Assembly: GCA_003132765.1 (NCBI GenBank)
Contig: PKYU01000476.1
Location: 670-6,835 of the forward strand
Direction of reading: 5' to 3'
DNA: 6,166 bases
Source of the DNA: Chitinophagaceae bacterium
GTDB taxonomy: Bacteria; Bacteroidota; Bacteroidia; Chitinophagales; Chitinophagaceae
Positions 1 to 5,325 of the stretch are shown piece after piece (positions within the stretch are counted from its first letter, which is position 1; every line of letters begins with the position of its first letter). The translations under genes were made by a program, and so were the position numbers. The notes under the pieces were generated by a model. The model saw only the letters and a list, made by a program, of their open reading frames with translations. It was not told the origin of the DNA and did not search any database.

Positions 1-928
1 TATTTCCATTCAAATTAATCTCATCCTGGTTATCTATTGAGAAGGGCAAATAACTCTGTCCAACATTTCCAGTCCATTCATCGGCATAATTTACAGGTTC
101 ATAAAAATATAATTCGCCGTTGGGGTGAAAGTTCTTTTTTGTAAATATTAAAGTTCCATTTTGGATATAGAATCGTAATTGTCGCTTTTCCGTGTCGAAG
201 TAATCATCTCTTGCGATTTCAGTTACTTTCCCTACACCATTGATCAACCATTCATCTTTGTTTTTAAAAAATGTTTCAGGAATTTGTAGCGTTTCAAAAT
301 TACCGGGATCTAAGATTACCGTAAAGTCATCTATTTGTCTATTGCCCCATCTGTTTGCAGCTGTAAGTATATATTCGAAATCGTAGATGCTTGCAACTGA
401 TGATGACAGCTCAAACCGATAGGTGTGTTTTATGACATTTAATCCCTTCTTAAATTTTGCTTTAAAATAATATACATAATAGAAAGTTGATGCATCCACA
501 TCCTTCATAGAACTTATCGCCTCTTTCAATGTTATGCTGCTTATAAATCCGTTCTTAGCATAAATGGAATCACTCACATAAGCGATCTTATAGCCAAGCG
601 TTTGGCCATTCATGTTCACAGTAAAATTGTTCATGTAAGGATGCTGCCCGTTCACCGGTGTTCGATCCACATCGCCTTCTGGTGAGAAGGCTTCAAAACC
701 AACAATGATTTCTTTTTCATTTTGGGGATTGAAAAATTCATAGTTCACAGAAATATCTACATAATCTTTATCAACCCTTTTAATGGTAAGTATTTCCTTC
801 CTCACAGACACCTCCGTTTCCTGAATGGGAATGAGTTGATTTCCTGAACCTCTGAAACTTCCGTCGTTGGCAAATAGCATCTGCCAGAATGAAATCCAAA
901 ATAAAAACATCAAAACGGATTTTGCCAT
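1..928 (-). CDS. Secreted DUF4424-like protein, 3' part off the left edge
   Basis: An uninterrupted frame of 309 codons begins at the ATG at 928 and runs off position 1. Residues 1-20 form a signal peptide (hydrophobic core VLMFLFWISFWQMLF, then A20 followed by NDG), so the mature protein would start with an ANDGSF-like sequence. Next comes a polar, beta-rich domain with segments such as GNQLIPIQETEVSVRKEIL, YEFFNPQNEKEIIVGFEAF and YDFEYILTAANRW. From memory this matches the DUF4424 family, in which Bacteroidetes members keep the ND-G start and the 'NQLIPI-ET' segment, and some carry a C-terminal YARHG domain. Any such domain would lie beyond the window. The function of the family is unknown and an envelope or periplasmic location is inferred. 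No upstream gene shares the strand, and a candidate promoter lies just upstream. The CDS is near certain; the family name is moderately supported. Confidence 0.85.
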   Translation of the reverse strand, partial: MAKSVLMFLFWISFWQMLFANDGSFRGSGNQLIPIQETEVSVRKEILTIKRVDKDYVDISVNYEFFNPQNEKEIIVGFEAFSPEGDVDRTPVNGQHPYMNNFTVNMNGQTLGYKIAYVSDSIYAKNGFISSITLKEAISSMKDVDASTFYYVYYFKAKFKKGLNVIKHTYRFELSSSVASIYDFEYILTAANRWGNRQIDDFTVILDPGNFETLQIPETFFKNKDEWLINGVGKVTEIARDDYFDTEKRQLRFYIQNGTLIFTKKNFHPNGELYFYEPVNYADEWTGNVGQSYLPFSIDNQDEINLNGN

Positions 929-945
929 CTCAGATTCATTTTATA

Positions 946-976
946 TAAATTTAACACTTTTCCGCTTGCCACACAA
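946..976 (-). promoter_or_regulatory. Candidate Bacteroidetes-type promoter for the DUF4424-like gene
   Basis: On the minus strand, TTG (974-976) is followed by a 20-bp spacer and TAAATTTA (946-953). The latter matches seven of eight positions of the Bacteroidetes -7 consensus TAnnTTTG. The -7 box ends 17 nt before the ATG at 928, so the leader would be short. The spacer is one base longer than usual and the last consensus base is missing, so this is a plausible but unproven call. Confidence 0.35.
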
Positions 977-1249
977 TTAGAAAGGTGGACAGAAAATAGG
1001 GAGTATAATAGAGGAACTGGTGCGGCAGAATTAAGTGTGTCTTTTTGCGCCAGGCTGCAGCCTTTAATCCTAAATTTCGGATTGCAGAACGATAAGAATT
1101 CGGATAGACTTGCTGAAGATTTTTTTGACAAAAATTGTACTTCCTAATCCAATTCATCTAAAGGAATATGAAAAGCAGGGAGAAGAACAAAGAAAGTATT
1201 ATTTGGAGGAACAATAAAATTAGTTGATGGCAAATGGGTAAAACAATGA
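962..1249 (+). pseudogene. Frameshifted coding debris upstream of the 1246 gene
   Basis: No intact gene fits here, but three stretches read like protein on the plus strand. Positions 962-1147 are open with no in-frame start (for example YNRGTGAAELSVSF, then NSDRLAEDFFDKN). Positions 1083-1226 in the next frame read KIVLPNPIHLKEYEKQGEEQ. Positions 1172-1249 return to the first frame and end in GGTIKLVDGKWVKQ and a TGA. Two small indels would join them into one C-terminal region. The final TGA (1247-1249) overlaps the ATG at 1246 as ATGA, typical of the junction between two genes of one operon. I infer a decayed upstream partner of the 1246 gene, but I do not recognise its family, and chance open frames in AT-rich DNA remain possible. 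Antisense frames across the same stretch are also open and look like shadows. Confidence 0.3.
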
Positions 1250-1818
1250 AAAAAATAATAATATTTCTGATTGGTAGTATGTTCTTTTATCGTTGCAATA
1301 ACTATTTACAGCCTACTCCCGAAAAATACAAATATACAGCCCTTCCAAAATCAAAAGATCAATACAAAACTGACAGTATGGTTCTGATACATTTATTAGA
1401 TATTATGCTATCAAAGAATATCAATCCTTTTAGTCCATCATCAGCTTATAATAAAAAATTTACAACTATCTACATAGATTCAATTTTGTATAGCCCTGAA
1501 AAAAATGGAATTGTCATTTTTATTATTACAAAAACGAACAAGAATAAACAGGAAAATTTTCGAGATTCCCGTATCGAATATTTGTTTGATGCTAATTACT
1601 TATATGCAAAGAGGGATACACTTCGAAATGGTTTTAAACTATATGGTTATAGTTCAATTAGATTTGTAAATTTTATTTCATTTAAGGAAGCTGAGAACGC
1701 TTTATTAGAGTATTGTTTTGGGCGCAGAGCAACAGATCATCATTTTAGTAAAGATGAACCTTTTTATAATATGGATGATATCAGATTTTGGAATGGAAAG
1801 CAATTTAGAAATCTATAA
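1246..1818 (+). CDS. Unrecognised small exported or lipoprotein-like protein
   Basis: A 190-residue protein if it starts at the ATG at 1246; an in-frame ATG at 1234 would add MGKT. I prefer 1246 because it gives a standard signal-peptide start (MKKIIIFLIGSMFF), and because its ATG overlaps the TGA of an upstream frame as ATGA. No Shine-Dalgarno sequence lies at the proper distance from either start. Cys17 follows the hydrophobic stretch and could be lipidated, but the preceding FYR is a poor lipobox, so lipidation is uncertain. The rest is rich in Lys, Asn, Tyr and Phe, with no repeat, catalytic motif or second membrane segment that I can identify. The C-terminal half contains DSRIEYLFDANYLYAKRD and ends in DIRFWNGKQFRNL. 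Export to the cell envelope is likely. I do not recognise the family. Confidence 0.7.
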   Translation: MKKIIIFLIGSMFFYRCNNYLQPTPEKYKYTALPKSKDQYKTDSMVLIHLLDIMLSKNINPFSPSSAYNKKFTTIYIDSILYSPEKNGIVIFIITKTNKNKQENFRDSRIEYLFDANYLYAKRDTLRNGFKLYGYSSIRFVNFISFKEAENALLEYCFGRRATDHHFSKDEPFYNMDDIRFWNGKQFRNL

Positions 1819-1847
1819 CAATACTTCCTTCATTAAGTGGTAAATGT

Positions 1848-1994
1848 TTATCGCCTTTTTTTAGTCCAAGCATTTAGAAAAGTTGCCCTACAACCTCTGC
1901 GTTCATTCTGCAACACGGTGTCCGGATATCCGGCATAGTAAGATATAGGCCGTTTATTAAATTCAATTAGTTTTTTGAGCCTTCGAATTTTTGT
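1848..1994 (-). pseudogene. Degenerate C-terminal remnant, probably of a second DDE transposase
   Basis: A 48-codon minus-strand frame with no start codon ends in TAA at 1848-1850. It reads RRLKKLIEFNKRPISYYAG near its beginning and LNAWTKKRR at its end. The part with FNKRP resembles, in protein and DNA, the FNNRPY segment of the transposase remnant at 2028-2240: plus-strand 1946-1978 and 2172-2208 share an ATAGG..CGG.TTATTAAA..T.TAAT pattern. After the FNKRP codons, a one-base shift would give a reading with RPYLTMPDIRTP, which also looks like a transposase RP....TP motif, so the tail may be frameshifted. I infer an old, diverged copy of the same kind of transposase end. It is non-functional. 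The exact family is uncertain. Confidence 0.4.
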
Positions 1995-2027
1995 TTACTT
2001 TTTTTAGAAAACCGAGAAACTGATCGT

Positions 2028-2240
2028 TTAAAAACTACCCAAGCAACATTTCATTTTTTGATTTTCAAATATTCTTGTTTGTTTTGCAATGCAAAGTAGA
2101 TCATTCTGTATCTCTCTGTTATATCTTTTACCTTGATGTACCCTTATTGGAGTTAGGCCATTCAAGACAGCATAGGGACGGTTATTAAAATCTAATACCG
2201 CTTTTTCAACATATTCATCCAGCTTGGAATAGTCCCTTTC
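2028..2240 (-). pseudogene. 5'-truncated IS3-type (rve-like) transposase, C-terminal fragment
   Basis: A minus-strand frame of 71 codons including the stop TAA (2028-2030) has no start codon. It reads LDEYVEKAVLDFNNRPYAV, then LNGLTPIRVHQGK, and ends in ENQKMKCCLGSF. The pattern (Y/F)NNRP...LNGLTP..V is the hallmark of the C-terminal end of the integrase-core (DDE) domain in IS3-like transposases, here after the last catalytic Glu. The catalytic part is absent: an in-frame stop lies just upstream (2241-2243), and a plus-strand remnant of another element begins at about the same place. This fragment is therefore dead. I found no clear terminal inverted repeat on either side. Confidence 0.6.
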
Positions 2241-2380
2241 TTAAAATAGCAAATATTGAAAATCATATAGTACTGCTTTCAATTTTACAAACCTTTAAAT
2301 ACAGAGACGTCAATTTCTTTGAATTCTTAAAATCAGGCGAACCTAGCATTTCTAAATTTTCTCAAAAAGGAAAAATGTAA
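2231..2380 (+). pseudogene. C-terminal remnant of another mobile-element protein (IS66-like ending suspected)
   Basis: A plus-strand frame is open up to the TAA at 2378-2380 and has no start codon. The coding-like part starts near 2243 and reads KIANIENHIVLLSILQTF, then KYRDVNFFEFLKSGE. The layout 'ENH...LLSI.QT....-V-.F.FL' resembles the tail that follows the catalytic domain in IS66-type and similar transposases (a helix with S-(I/L)-(I/L)-(Q/E)-T, then a short F-x-(Y/F)-L). This is pattern memory, not a search result. The fragment abuts the minus-strand transposase tail at about 2231-2243, so the junction probably records one element inserting into another or a deletion between them. There is no evidence that it is expressed. 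Confidence 0.4.
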
Positions 2381-2386
2381 TCTTCA

Positions 2387-2450
2387 GATTTTTGTAATTA
2401 ATAAAAAATCAGGTTTCATCATTAACGAGGAGAGACCTTACCGAGAAGTA
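2387..2450 (+). repeat. Direct repeat copy A upstream of the Abi gene
   Basis: This is the first, more decayed copy of a roughly 88-bp unit. It contains GATTTTTG (2387-2394, seven of eight matches to the -7 consensus TAnnTTTG), then TGTAA, an A-run, GGTTTCATCAT (2412-2422), a GAGG..AGAG segment and TTACCG (2438-2443). The same blocks occur in the same order in copy B, 87-91 bp downstream. Only a 4-bp stem, AGGT (2411-2414) with ACCT (2435-2438), remains here, against 7 bp in copy B. Confidence 0.65.
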
Positions 2451-2474
2451 TTTTATAATTATTATATATTATGA

Positions 2475-2540
2475 TAACATTGTAAAAATCAAAAACCCGG
2501 TTTCATCATCCCATGAGGGAGAGAGGATTTACCGGGTGTC
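2475..2540 (+). repeat. Direct repeat copy B, with a nested hairpin, upstream of the Abi gene
   Basis: This is the second copy of the unit: TAACATTG (2475-2482, seven of eight matches to the -7 consensus), then TGTAA, an A-rich stretch, GGTTTCATCAT (2499-2509), CCCATGAGGGAGAGAGG and TTTACCGGGT. It is about 4 nt longer than copy A in the middle. The block order and the spacing from the -7-like element to the hairpin are kept, so the pair looks like a tandem duplication of a promoter-plus-stem-loop unit, not just a shared hairpin. Confidence 0.65.
2491..2540 (+). ncRNA. Candidate structured RNA (nested stem-loop) next to the HEPN Abi gene
   Basis: A perfect 7-bp outer stem, ACCCGGT (2495-2501) with ACCGGGT (2531-2537), encloses a 4-bp inner hairpin TCCC (2509-2512)/GGGA (2517-2520) with the tetraloop ATGA. 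The same fold shape can be drawn for the partial copy A, with a weaker stem. From memory, genes of the AbiF/Abi_2 class are often accompanied by a structured RNA, and AbiF-RNA pairs have been described as toxin-antitoxin systems related to Cas13. That makes an RNA partner a reasonable inference here. Alternatively, read on the minus strand, the stem followed by TTTTTGATTTTTAC could act as a transcription terminator for leftward transcription. Confidence 0.4.
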
Positions 2541-2542
2541 GC

Positions 2543-2573
2543 ATTGCAAATATACGCCTTTAAACTACATTTG
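2543..2573 (+). promoter_or_regulatory. Bacteroidetes-type promoter for the Abi-like gene
   Basis: ATTG (2543-2546) is followed by exactly 19 bp and then TACATTTG (2566-2573), a full match to the Bacteroidetes -7 consensus TAnnTTTG at the usual -33/-7 spacing. Transcription would start at about 2578-2580. That leaves a leader of about 20 nt with AAGGA (2587-2591) six bases before the ATG at 2598. The promoter lies directly after hairpin copy B, so the toxin-like gene can be transcribed separately from any upstream RNA. Confidence 0.7.
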
Positions 2574-2597
2574 CAACAACTTTTTTAAGGACCATAG

Positions 2598-3242
2598 ATG
2601 AACATTAACGACTTAGAAAAGCTGATTTCAGCAAAAAGGCTTAGCACTTATTACAACCTGTTTCCGACGGACAAGGAAAAAGCTATTGAGTATTATAGGC
2701 TTAATACACAAATTTCAGAATCACTTTACCCATTGCTTTCTAATCTGGAAATAGCTTTGAGAAATTCTATACACAACTCCTTTACCATACATTATAAATC
2801 AGCAGATTGGTTTTCAAAGTTTAAACAACCCGAATTATTTGACCAGGTTAATGTTGCCAAAAGAAAAATACTTACAGGACACAATCCGATGACAGCAGAC
2901 AAGGTAGTTGCAGAATTGACCTTGGGCTTTTGGACTGCTCTTTTCAATAAGCAGTATGCAAAAGATTTTTGGAAACCTTTAATGTATGCTTTCCCACTGC
3001 TGGACACACCCAACAAACGTAGGGACAAAATTTCTTACAAGCTCAATCACATCCGTAAATTCAGAAACCGCATTTTTCATTACGAACCCATTTGTAATGA
3101 CCTTGCCGCATTGGCTTCAAACCACAATAACATTTTAGAAATTCTCAATTGGATAAATGCCGACATTGTCAGCTGGACAAAACAAATTGACCGTTTTGAC
3201 AATCTCTATAAACAGGCAGTTGCTCTCCGTACGGCGACCTAA
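2598..3242 (+). CDS. Abi_2/AbiF-like HEPN protein (abortive infection or toxin)
   Basis: A 214-residue protein starting at the ATG at 2598, with AAGGA six bases upstream and a consensus promoter before it. It has the usual layout of Abi_2-type proteins: an N-terminal helix (NDLEKLISAKRLSTYYN), the first conserved block YPLLSNLEIALRNSIHN (about 44-60), the WFSKF segment (71-75), the block VVAELTLGFWTALF (103-116), and the HEPN RNase signature R156-N-R-I-F-H161 in HIRKFRNRIFHYEP. R-x4-H is the catalytic motif of HEPN ribonucleases, so RNA cleavage is expected. Related proteins (AbiD/AbiF, Abi-like family) stop phage growth by shutting down the infected cell. It is shorter than AbiF (roughly 340 residues, from memory) but typical of single-domain Abi family proteins. 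No protein antitoxin gene adjoins it; a duplicated hairpin sequence does, which may be its RNA partner. It is convergent with the mobilisation operon. Confidence 0.85.
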   Translation: MNINDLEKLISAKRLSTYYNLFPTDKEKAIEYYRLNTQISESLYPLLSNLEIALRNSIHNSFTIHYKSADWFSKFKQPELFDQVNVAKRKILTGHNPMTADKVVAELTLGFWTALFNKQYAKDFWKPLMYAFPLLDTPNKRRDKISYKLNHIRKFRNRIFHYEPICNDLAALASNHNNILEILNWINADIVSWTKQIDRFDNLYKQAVALRTAT

Positions 3243-3404
3243 CCCAACACCCAATTAGCTGATGAACAAAAATATTTGGCCCAAATTTTCGATTTTTCCT
3301 CCGGTTTTTAAAATTCGGAAGTCAAGTGCGAGTACTTTTATCTTGGCAATGTGACTGGAAGCTGAGTAGGATTAAAAGGAAATGAGAGAGTAGTTTGCAT
3401 CAAA
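3243..3404. other. Convergent intergenic stretch, no recognised element
   Basis: This stretch separates the 3' ends of the Abi-like gene and the mobilisation operon. I see no hairpin with a T-run on either strand, no tRNA-like sequence, and no clear attachment site. The palindrome CCGTACGG near the end of the Abi gene is too short to call a terminator. Confidence 0.4.
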
Positions 3405-3869
3405 TTATTTATGAATTTTCATCCCCGGACTTTTATGGGAATTTTGCACTTCCATTATTAATTCCTGCTGCCTCACGTCTCTCCAATTATCAATGAATTG
3501 CCTGCCTAAAGAAAACAGGAAATATGCCAGTAGAAACATAAACATCCAGAACAGTATCCTGCCAAAAACAAGCTTGTAATAAGGCCCGGGATTGTATTCC
3601 GGGAACAGTAATATTTGCCTTTTAAGTATAATTTCTTTAGGCTGTTCTTTAATGAGTTTTTCAATCGACTCCAGATAAGATTCTATTTCATAAACCATAA
3701 TGCTTGTGTCATCAGTTCTCATACTAATAGAGACAAGCTTTTCTTCAATTAATGGGACCTTATTTTTCAGGTCATCATCATAGGTTTCACTTTGCATGAT
3801 TTCCTCCTGAATAGTTTTGATTTCATAAAGGATTTCCATTAGTACCGGTTTAATTATTTCCTCATCCAT
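3405..3869 (-). CDS. Single-pass membrane protein of the mobilisation operon
   Basis: A 154-residue protein. The start at 3869 lies 13 nt after the relaxase stop, so both probably sit on one transcript; the Shine-Dalgarno sequence is weak. Residues 1-75 are acidic and helix-forming (IKPVLMEILYEIKTIQEEI; VYEIESYLESIEKLIKEQ), with heptad-like spacing that suggests a coiled coil. One strong membrane segment follows at about 101-121 (VFGRILFWMFMFLLAYFLFSL) and then a short polar tail. There is no signal peptide, so the N-terminal domain is likely cytoplasmic. I do not recognise the family by name. The conserved-looking position after a relaxase suggests a role in conjugative mobilisation, such as tethering the relaxosome to the membrane or coupling protein. 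That is inference from context only. Confidence 0.75.
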   Translation of the reverse strand: MDEEIIKPVLMEILYEIKTIQEEIMQSETYDDDLKNKVPLIEEKLVSISMRTDDTSIMVYEIESYLESIEKLIKEQPKEIILKRQILLFPEYNPGPYYKLVFGRILFWMFMFLLAYFLFSLGRQFIDNWRDVRQQELIMEVQNSHKSPGMKIHK

Positions 3870-3882
3870 ATTGCTTTATTTT

Positions 3883-4857
3883 TTAATGTAGACTATACCC
3901 ATTTTTCTTTCTTTTTTTGGGGAGTAGTGCAGGTGGTAAATCTTGAGTTATTTTTTCGGGCTTCGACAGATTATTTAAATCTGGGTATATATCTTTTCCC
4001 TGCTTGGAAGAAAGGGATATATCTCTATTTTTCTCGGGGTATAGTTGCATTCTTTCATCACGGCTATCTGGAAGATTTTTGCTTAACAAGCCCCTCTTTT
4101 TTTCGGTTCTTAAATCCATAATAAATTTTTTTGCGAGGGCCTGCTCAATAGTCTGTAGCGAAAAATCTATCTTGCTTCCCTTTACTTTTACATTTTTGGT
4201 ATCGACAAAAGAAATGCCTCTTCCCTTTATAATTTGGTATCCTTCTGCCTCCAACAATGCCTTGAATTCTGTAAAATTGCTAGATTGATTCAACGCCTCC
4301 TTAATACAGATCTTTAACTCCTCTTTTCGGGAATCTGACCGGGGCATTGATTGCATTTCTTTTGATAAAAATCTCCGGGGACTGAGTACTTGCTGTAACC
4401 CATATAAAAGCTCAGTTTTGCGACAAAAATCAGCCATCCTTTTATAGTTATTGCTGTCGCTTACTGTCTTTTTATCAAAGCCCACCCGGTTAGCTATAAT
4501 ATGAAAATGCTGGTGGCCGGTATCTTTATGGGTGGTGGCTAAAAACTGGTTATTTTCAAAACCAAAATCCATGGCATATTGCCCGGCTATTTCCATCAAC
4601 TTACCAGACTGCAAATTTTCACCCGGCGCCCGGCTTAAGGTTATGTGTAAAACCGGTTTGGACAGGCGGGAATTTAAGGCCCTCACCTCATTAAATTGCT
4701 CAATTAATTTTTTCTGGTCTCCGTAGCATTTATTGAATAATAGAACTTCCGCCCGATTTTCCATAACCTGTTCCTCATCCTGGTCTTTGGTTTTATCATT
4801 TAAACAATATGAAATACATCCCCTGAAAGATTTTCCTATAATTACTTTTCCGATCAT
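3883..4857 (-). CDS. MOBP-type relaxase / mobilisation nuclease (MobB-like)
   Basis: A 324-residue relaxase that would nick one DNA strand at oriT and stay covalently bound to its 5' end during transfer. The N-terminus, GKVIIGKSFRGCISYCLN, has the short strand-turn-Tyr pattern of Bacteroidetes relaxases, and Tyr17 is the best catalytic candidate. The metal-binding three-His motif is clear: H110-K-D-T-G-H115-Q-H117-F-H119, followed by IIANRV. Motif II is probably KPVLHITLSRAPGE (67-80). The nuclease domain ends near residue 165. The C-terminal part is short and basic (TEKKRGLLSK, LLPKKRKKNG), with no primase or helicase fusion; a separate primase gene lies upstream. The ATG overlaps the stop of the MobC-like gene as ATGA, and the bases before it are CCTCC, not GGAGG. 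Translation therefore probably depends on coupling. Confidence 0.9.
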   Translation of the reverse strand: MIGKVIIGKSFRGCISYCLNDKTKDQDEEQVMENRAEVLLFNKCYGDQKKLIEQFNEVRALNSRLSKPVLHITLSRAPGENLQSGKLMEIAGQYAMDFGFENNQFLATTHKDTGHQHFHIIANRVGFDKKTVSDSNNYKRMADFCRKTELLYGLQQVLSPRRFLSKEMQSMPRSDSRKEELKICIKEALNQSSNFTEFKALLEAEGYQIIKGRGISFVDTKNVKVKGSKIDFSLQTIEQALAKKFIMDLRTEKKRGLLSKNLPDSRDERMQLYPEKNRDISLSSKQGKDIYPDLNNLSKPEKITQDLPPALLPKKRKKNGYSLH

Positions 4858-5233
4858 TGGAGGAAATTTTTTATATCTTTTGCAAGTCGCTTTATTTGTT
4901 CAGATAGGTGATTTAATTCAGCCCTTTCCAGGGCATTTAATTCATCGAGGCTGTTACGTTTTTTAGCTACCTGGTTCATGTTTGCAGCCAGGTGATTTAG
5001 GGTAGCAGTAAAGAGTAAAATCTCTTTGGGAAGTACTTTCATTTTTCTGTCAACCTGTCCTTTGAGTCCAAGAGACCGGAGAAATTCAGAATTGGAAATA
5101 CCGAAGTCTTTTGCTTTTTCCTCAATGATCTTTCTTTCATCAGGTGTACACATTACTGCCAGCTGGTGAATCCGGCAAACTGACTTCTTGGGCCTCCCCC
5201 TTTTTTTCTTACAACTTTTATTGTCTCACTCAT
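4854..5233 (-). CDS. MobC-like relaxosome accessory protein, split by a -1 frameshift
   Basis: The main frame encodes 99 residues from the ATG at 5153 (MCTPDERKIIEEKAKDFGIS...) and matches MobC-type relaxosome proteins: a ribbon-helix-helix start, then a helical domain with LNHLAANMNQVAKKRN, the usual N-(L/M)-NQ-(V/L) motif. The same frame stays open upstream of 5153 and encodes GRPKKSVCRIHQLAV, the conserved basic strand of the family. The true N-terminus is therefore upstream. The only suitable ATG (5233, MSETIKVVRKK) is in the other frame. Slipping back one base on the A7 run (minus strand, 5207-5201) gives a 126-residue protein of normal length. The gene overlaps the upstream frame as TGATG and the relaxase as ATGA. 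The break may be programmed, mutational or a sequencing error. Its role would be to bind oriT and help the relaxase nick. Confidence 0.8.
5196..5209 (-). other. Slippery A7-G5 site inside the MobC-like gene
   Basis: On the minus strand the 0-frame codons are AGA AAA AAA GGG, giving the heptamer A AAA AAA (5207-5201) followed by five G. A one-base backward slip here gives AAA AGG GGG AGG CCC and joins MSETIKVVRKK exactly to RGRPKK. The heptamer fits the X XXY YYZ form of -1 slippery sites, and a run of seven A followed by five G is also prone to transcriptional slippage and to base-calling errors. I did not find an obvious downstream stem. Confidence 0.5.
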
Positions 5234-5325
5234 CACTTAATGCAGTTCTTAATATTTATAAAATCTATTTCAATCCTAAATTCAGAACCTTCTTCCACGT
5301 CTCCGGACGCACTAGTGTTCAGCAT
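5233..5325 (-). CDS. C-terminal tail of the primase after a -1 frameshift, or a 30-residue ORF
   Basis: A frame starts at ATG 5325 and ends in TGA at 5235-5233, which overlaps the MobC-like ATG as TGATG. It reads MLNTSASGDVEEGSEF and ends in INIKNCIK. The ATG lies at the end of an A8 run (5332-5325), where the main primase frame runs GAA AAA AAA TGC TGA and stops. A one-base backward slip at that A AAA AAA site would extend the primase by these 30 residues to the coupled MobC start. The overlap with the next gene is the main reason to believe that this frame is translated. It could also be a tiny independent gene or chance. Confidence 0.4.
   Translation of the reverse strand: MLNTSASGDVEEGSEFRIEIDFINIKNCIK

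Noticed and set aside
910..1157. Two overlapping minus-strand frames of about 70 codons.
   Set aside because: They overlap each other and the start of the DUF4424-like gene or its promoter, have no recognisable domain, and look like shadows of the debris on the plus strand.
2243..2378. A 28-codon minus-strand reading starting MLGSPDF opposite the plus-strand remnant.
   Set aside because: It is short, has no ribosome binding site, and competes with a more protein-like plus-strand frame with a transposase-like ending.
2402..2540. Two roughly 45-bp repeats about 40 bp apart could be read as a minimal CRISPR array.
   Set aside because: Only two copies, clearly diverged and of unequal length, the similarity extends into the would-be spacer, and no cas gene is present.
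2792..3028. A 78-codon minus-strand frame inside the Abi-like gene.
   Set aside because: It is fully antisense to a gene with a promoter, ribosome binding site and conserved HEPN motifs.
3927..4966. Several plus-strand frames of 64-94 codons opposite the mobilisation genes.
   Set aside because: They lie wholly antisense to the relaxase and the MobC-like gene, whose motifs are clear; their composition is that of antisense shadows.
3870..5260. An oriT within the mobilisation operon.
   Set aside because: The gene junctions are overlaps or 13 nt long, and I found no inverted repeat with a nick-like sequence; oriT is more likely upstream of the primase, outside the window.
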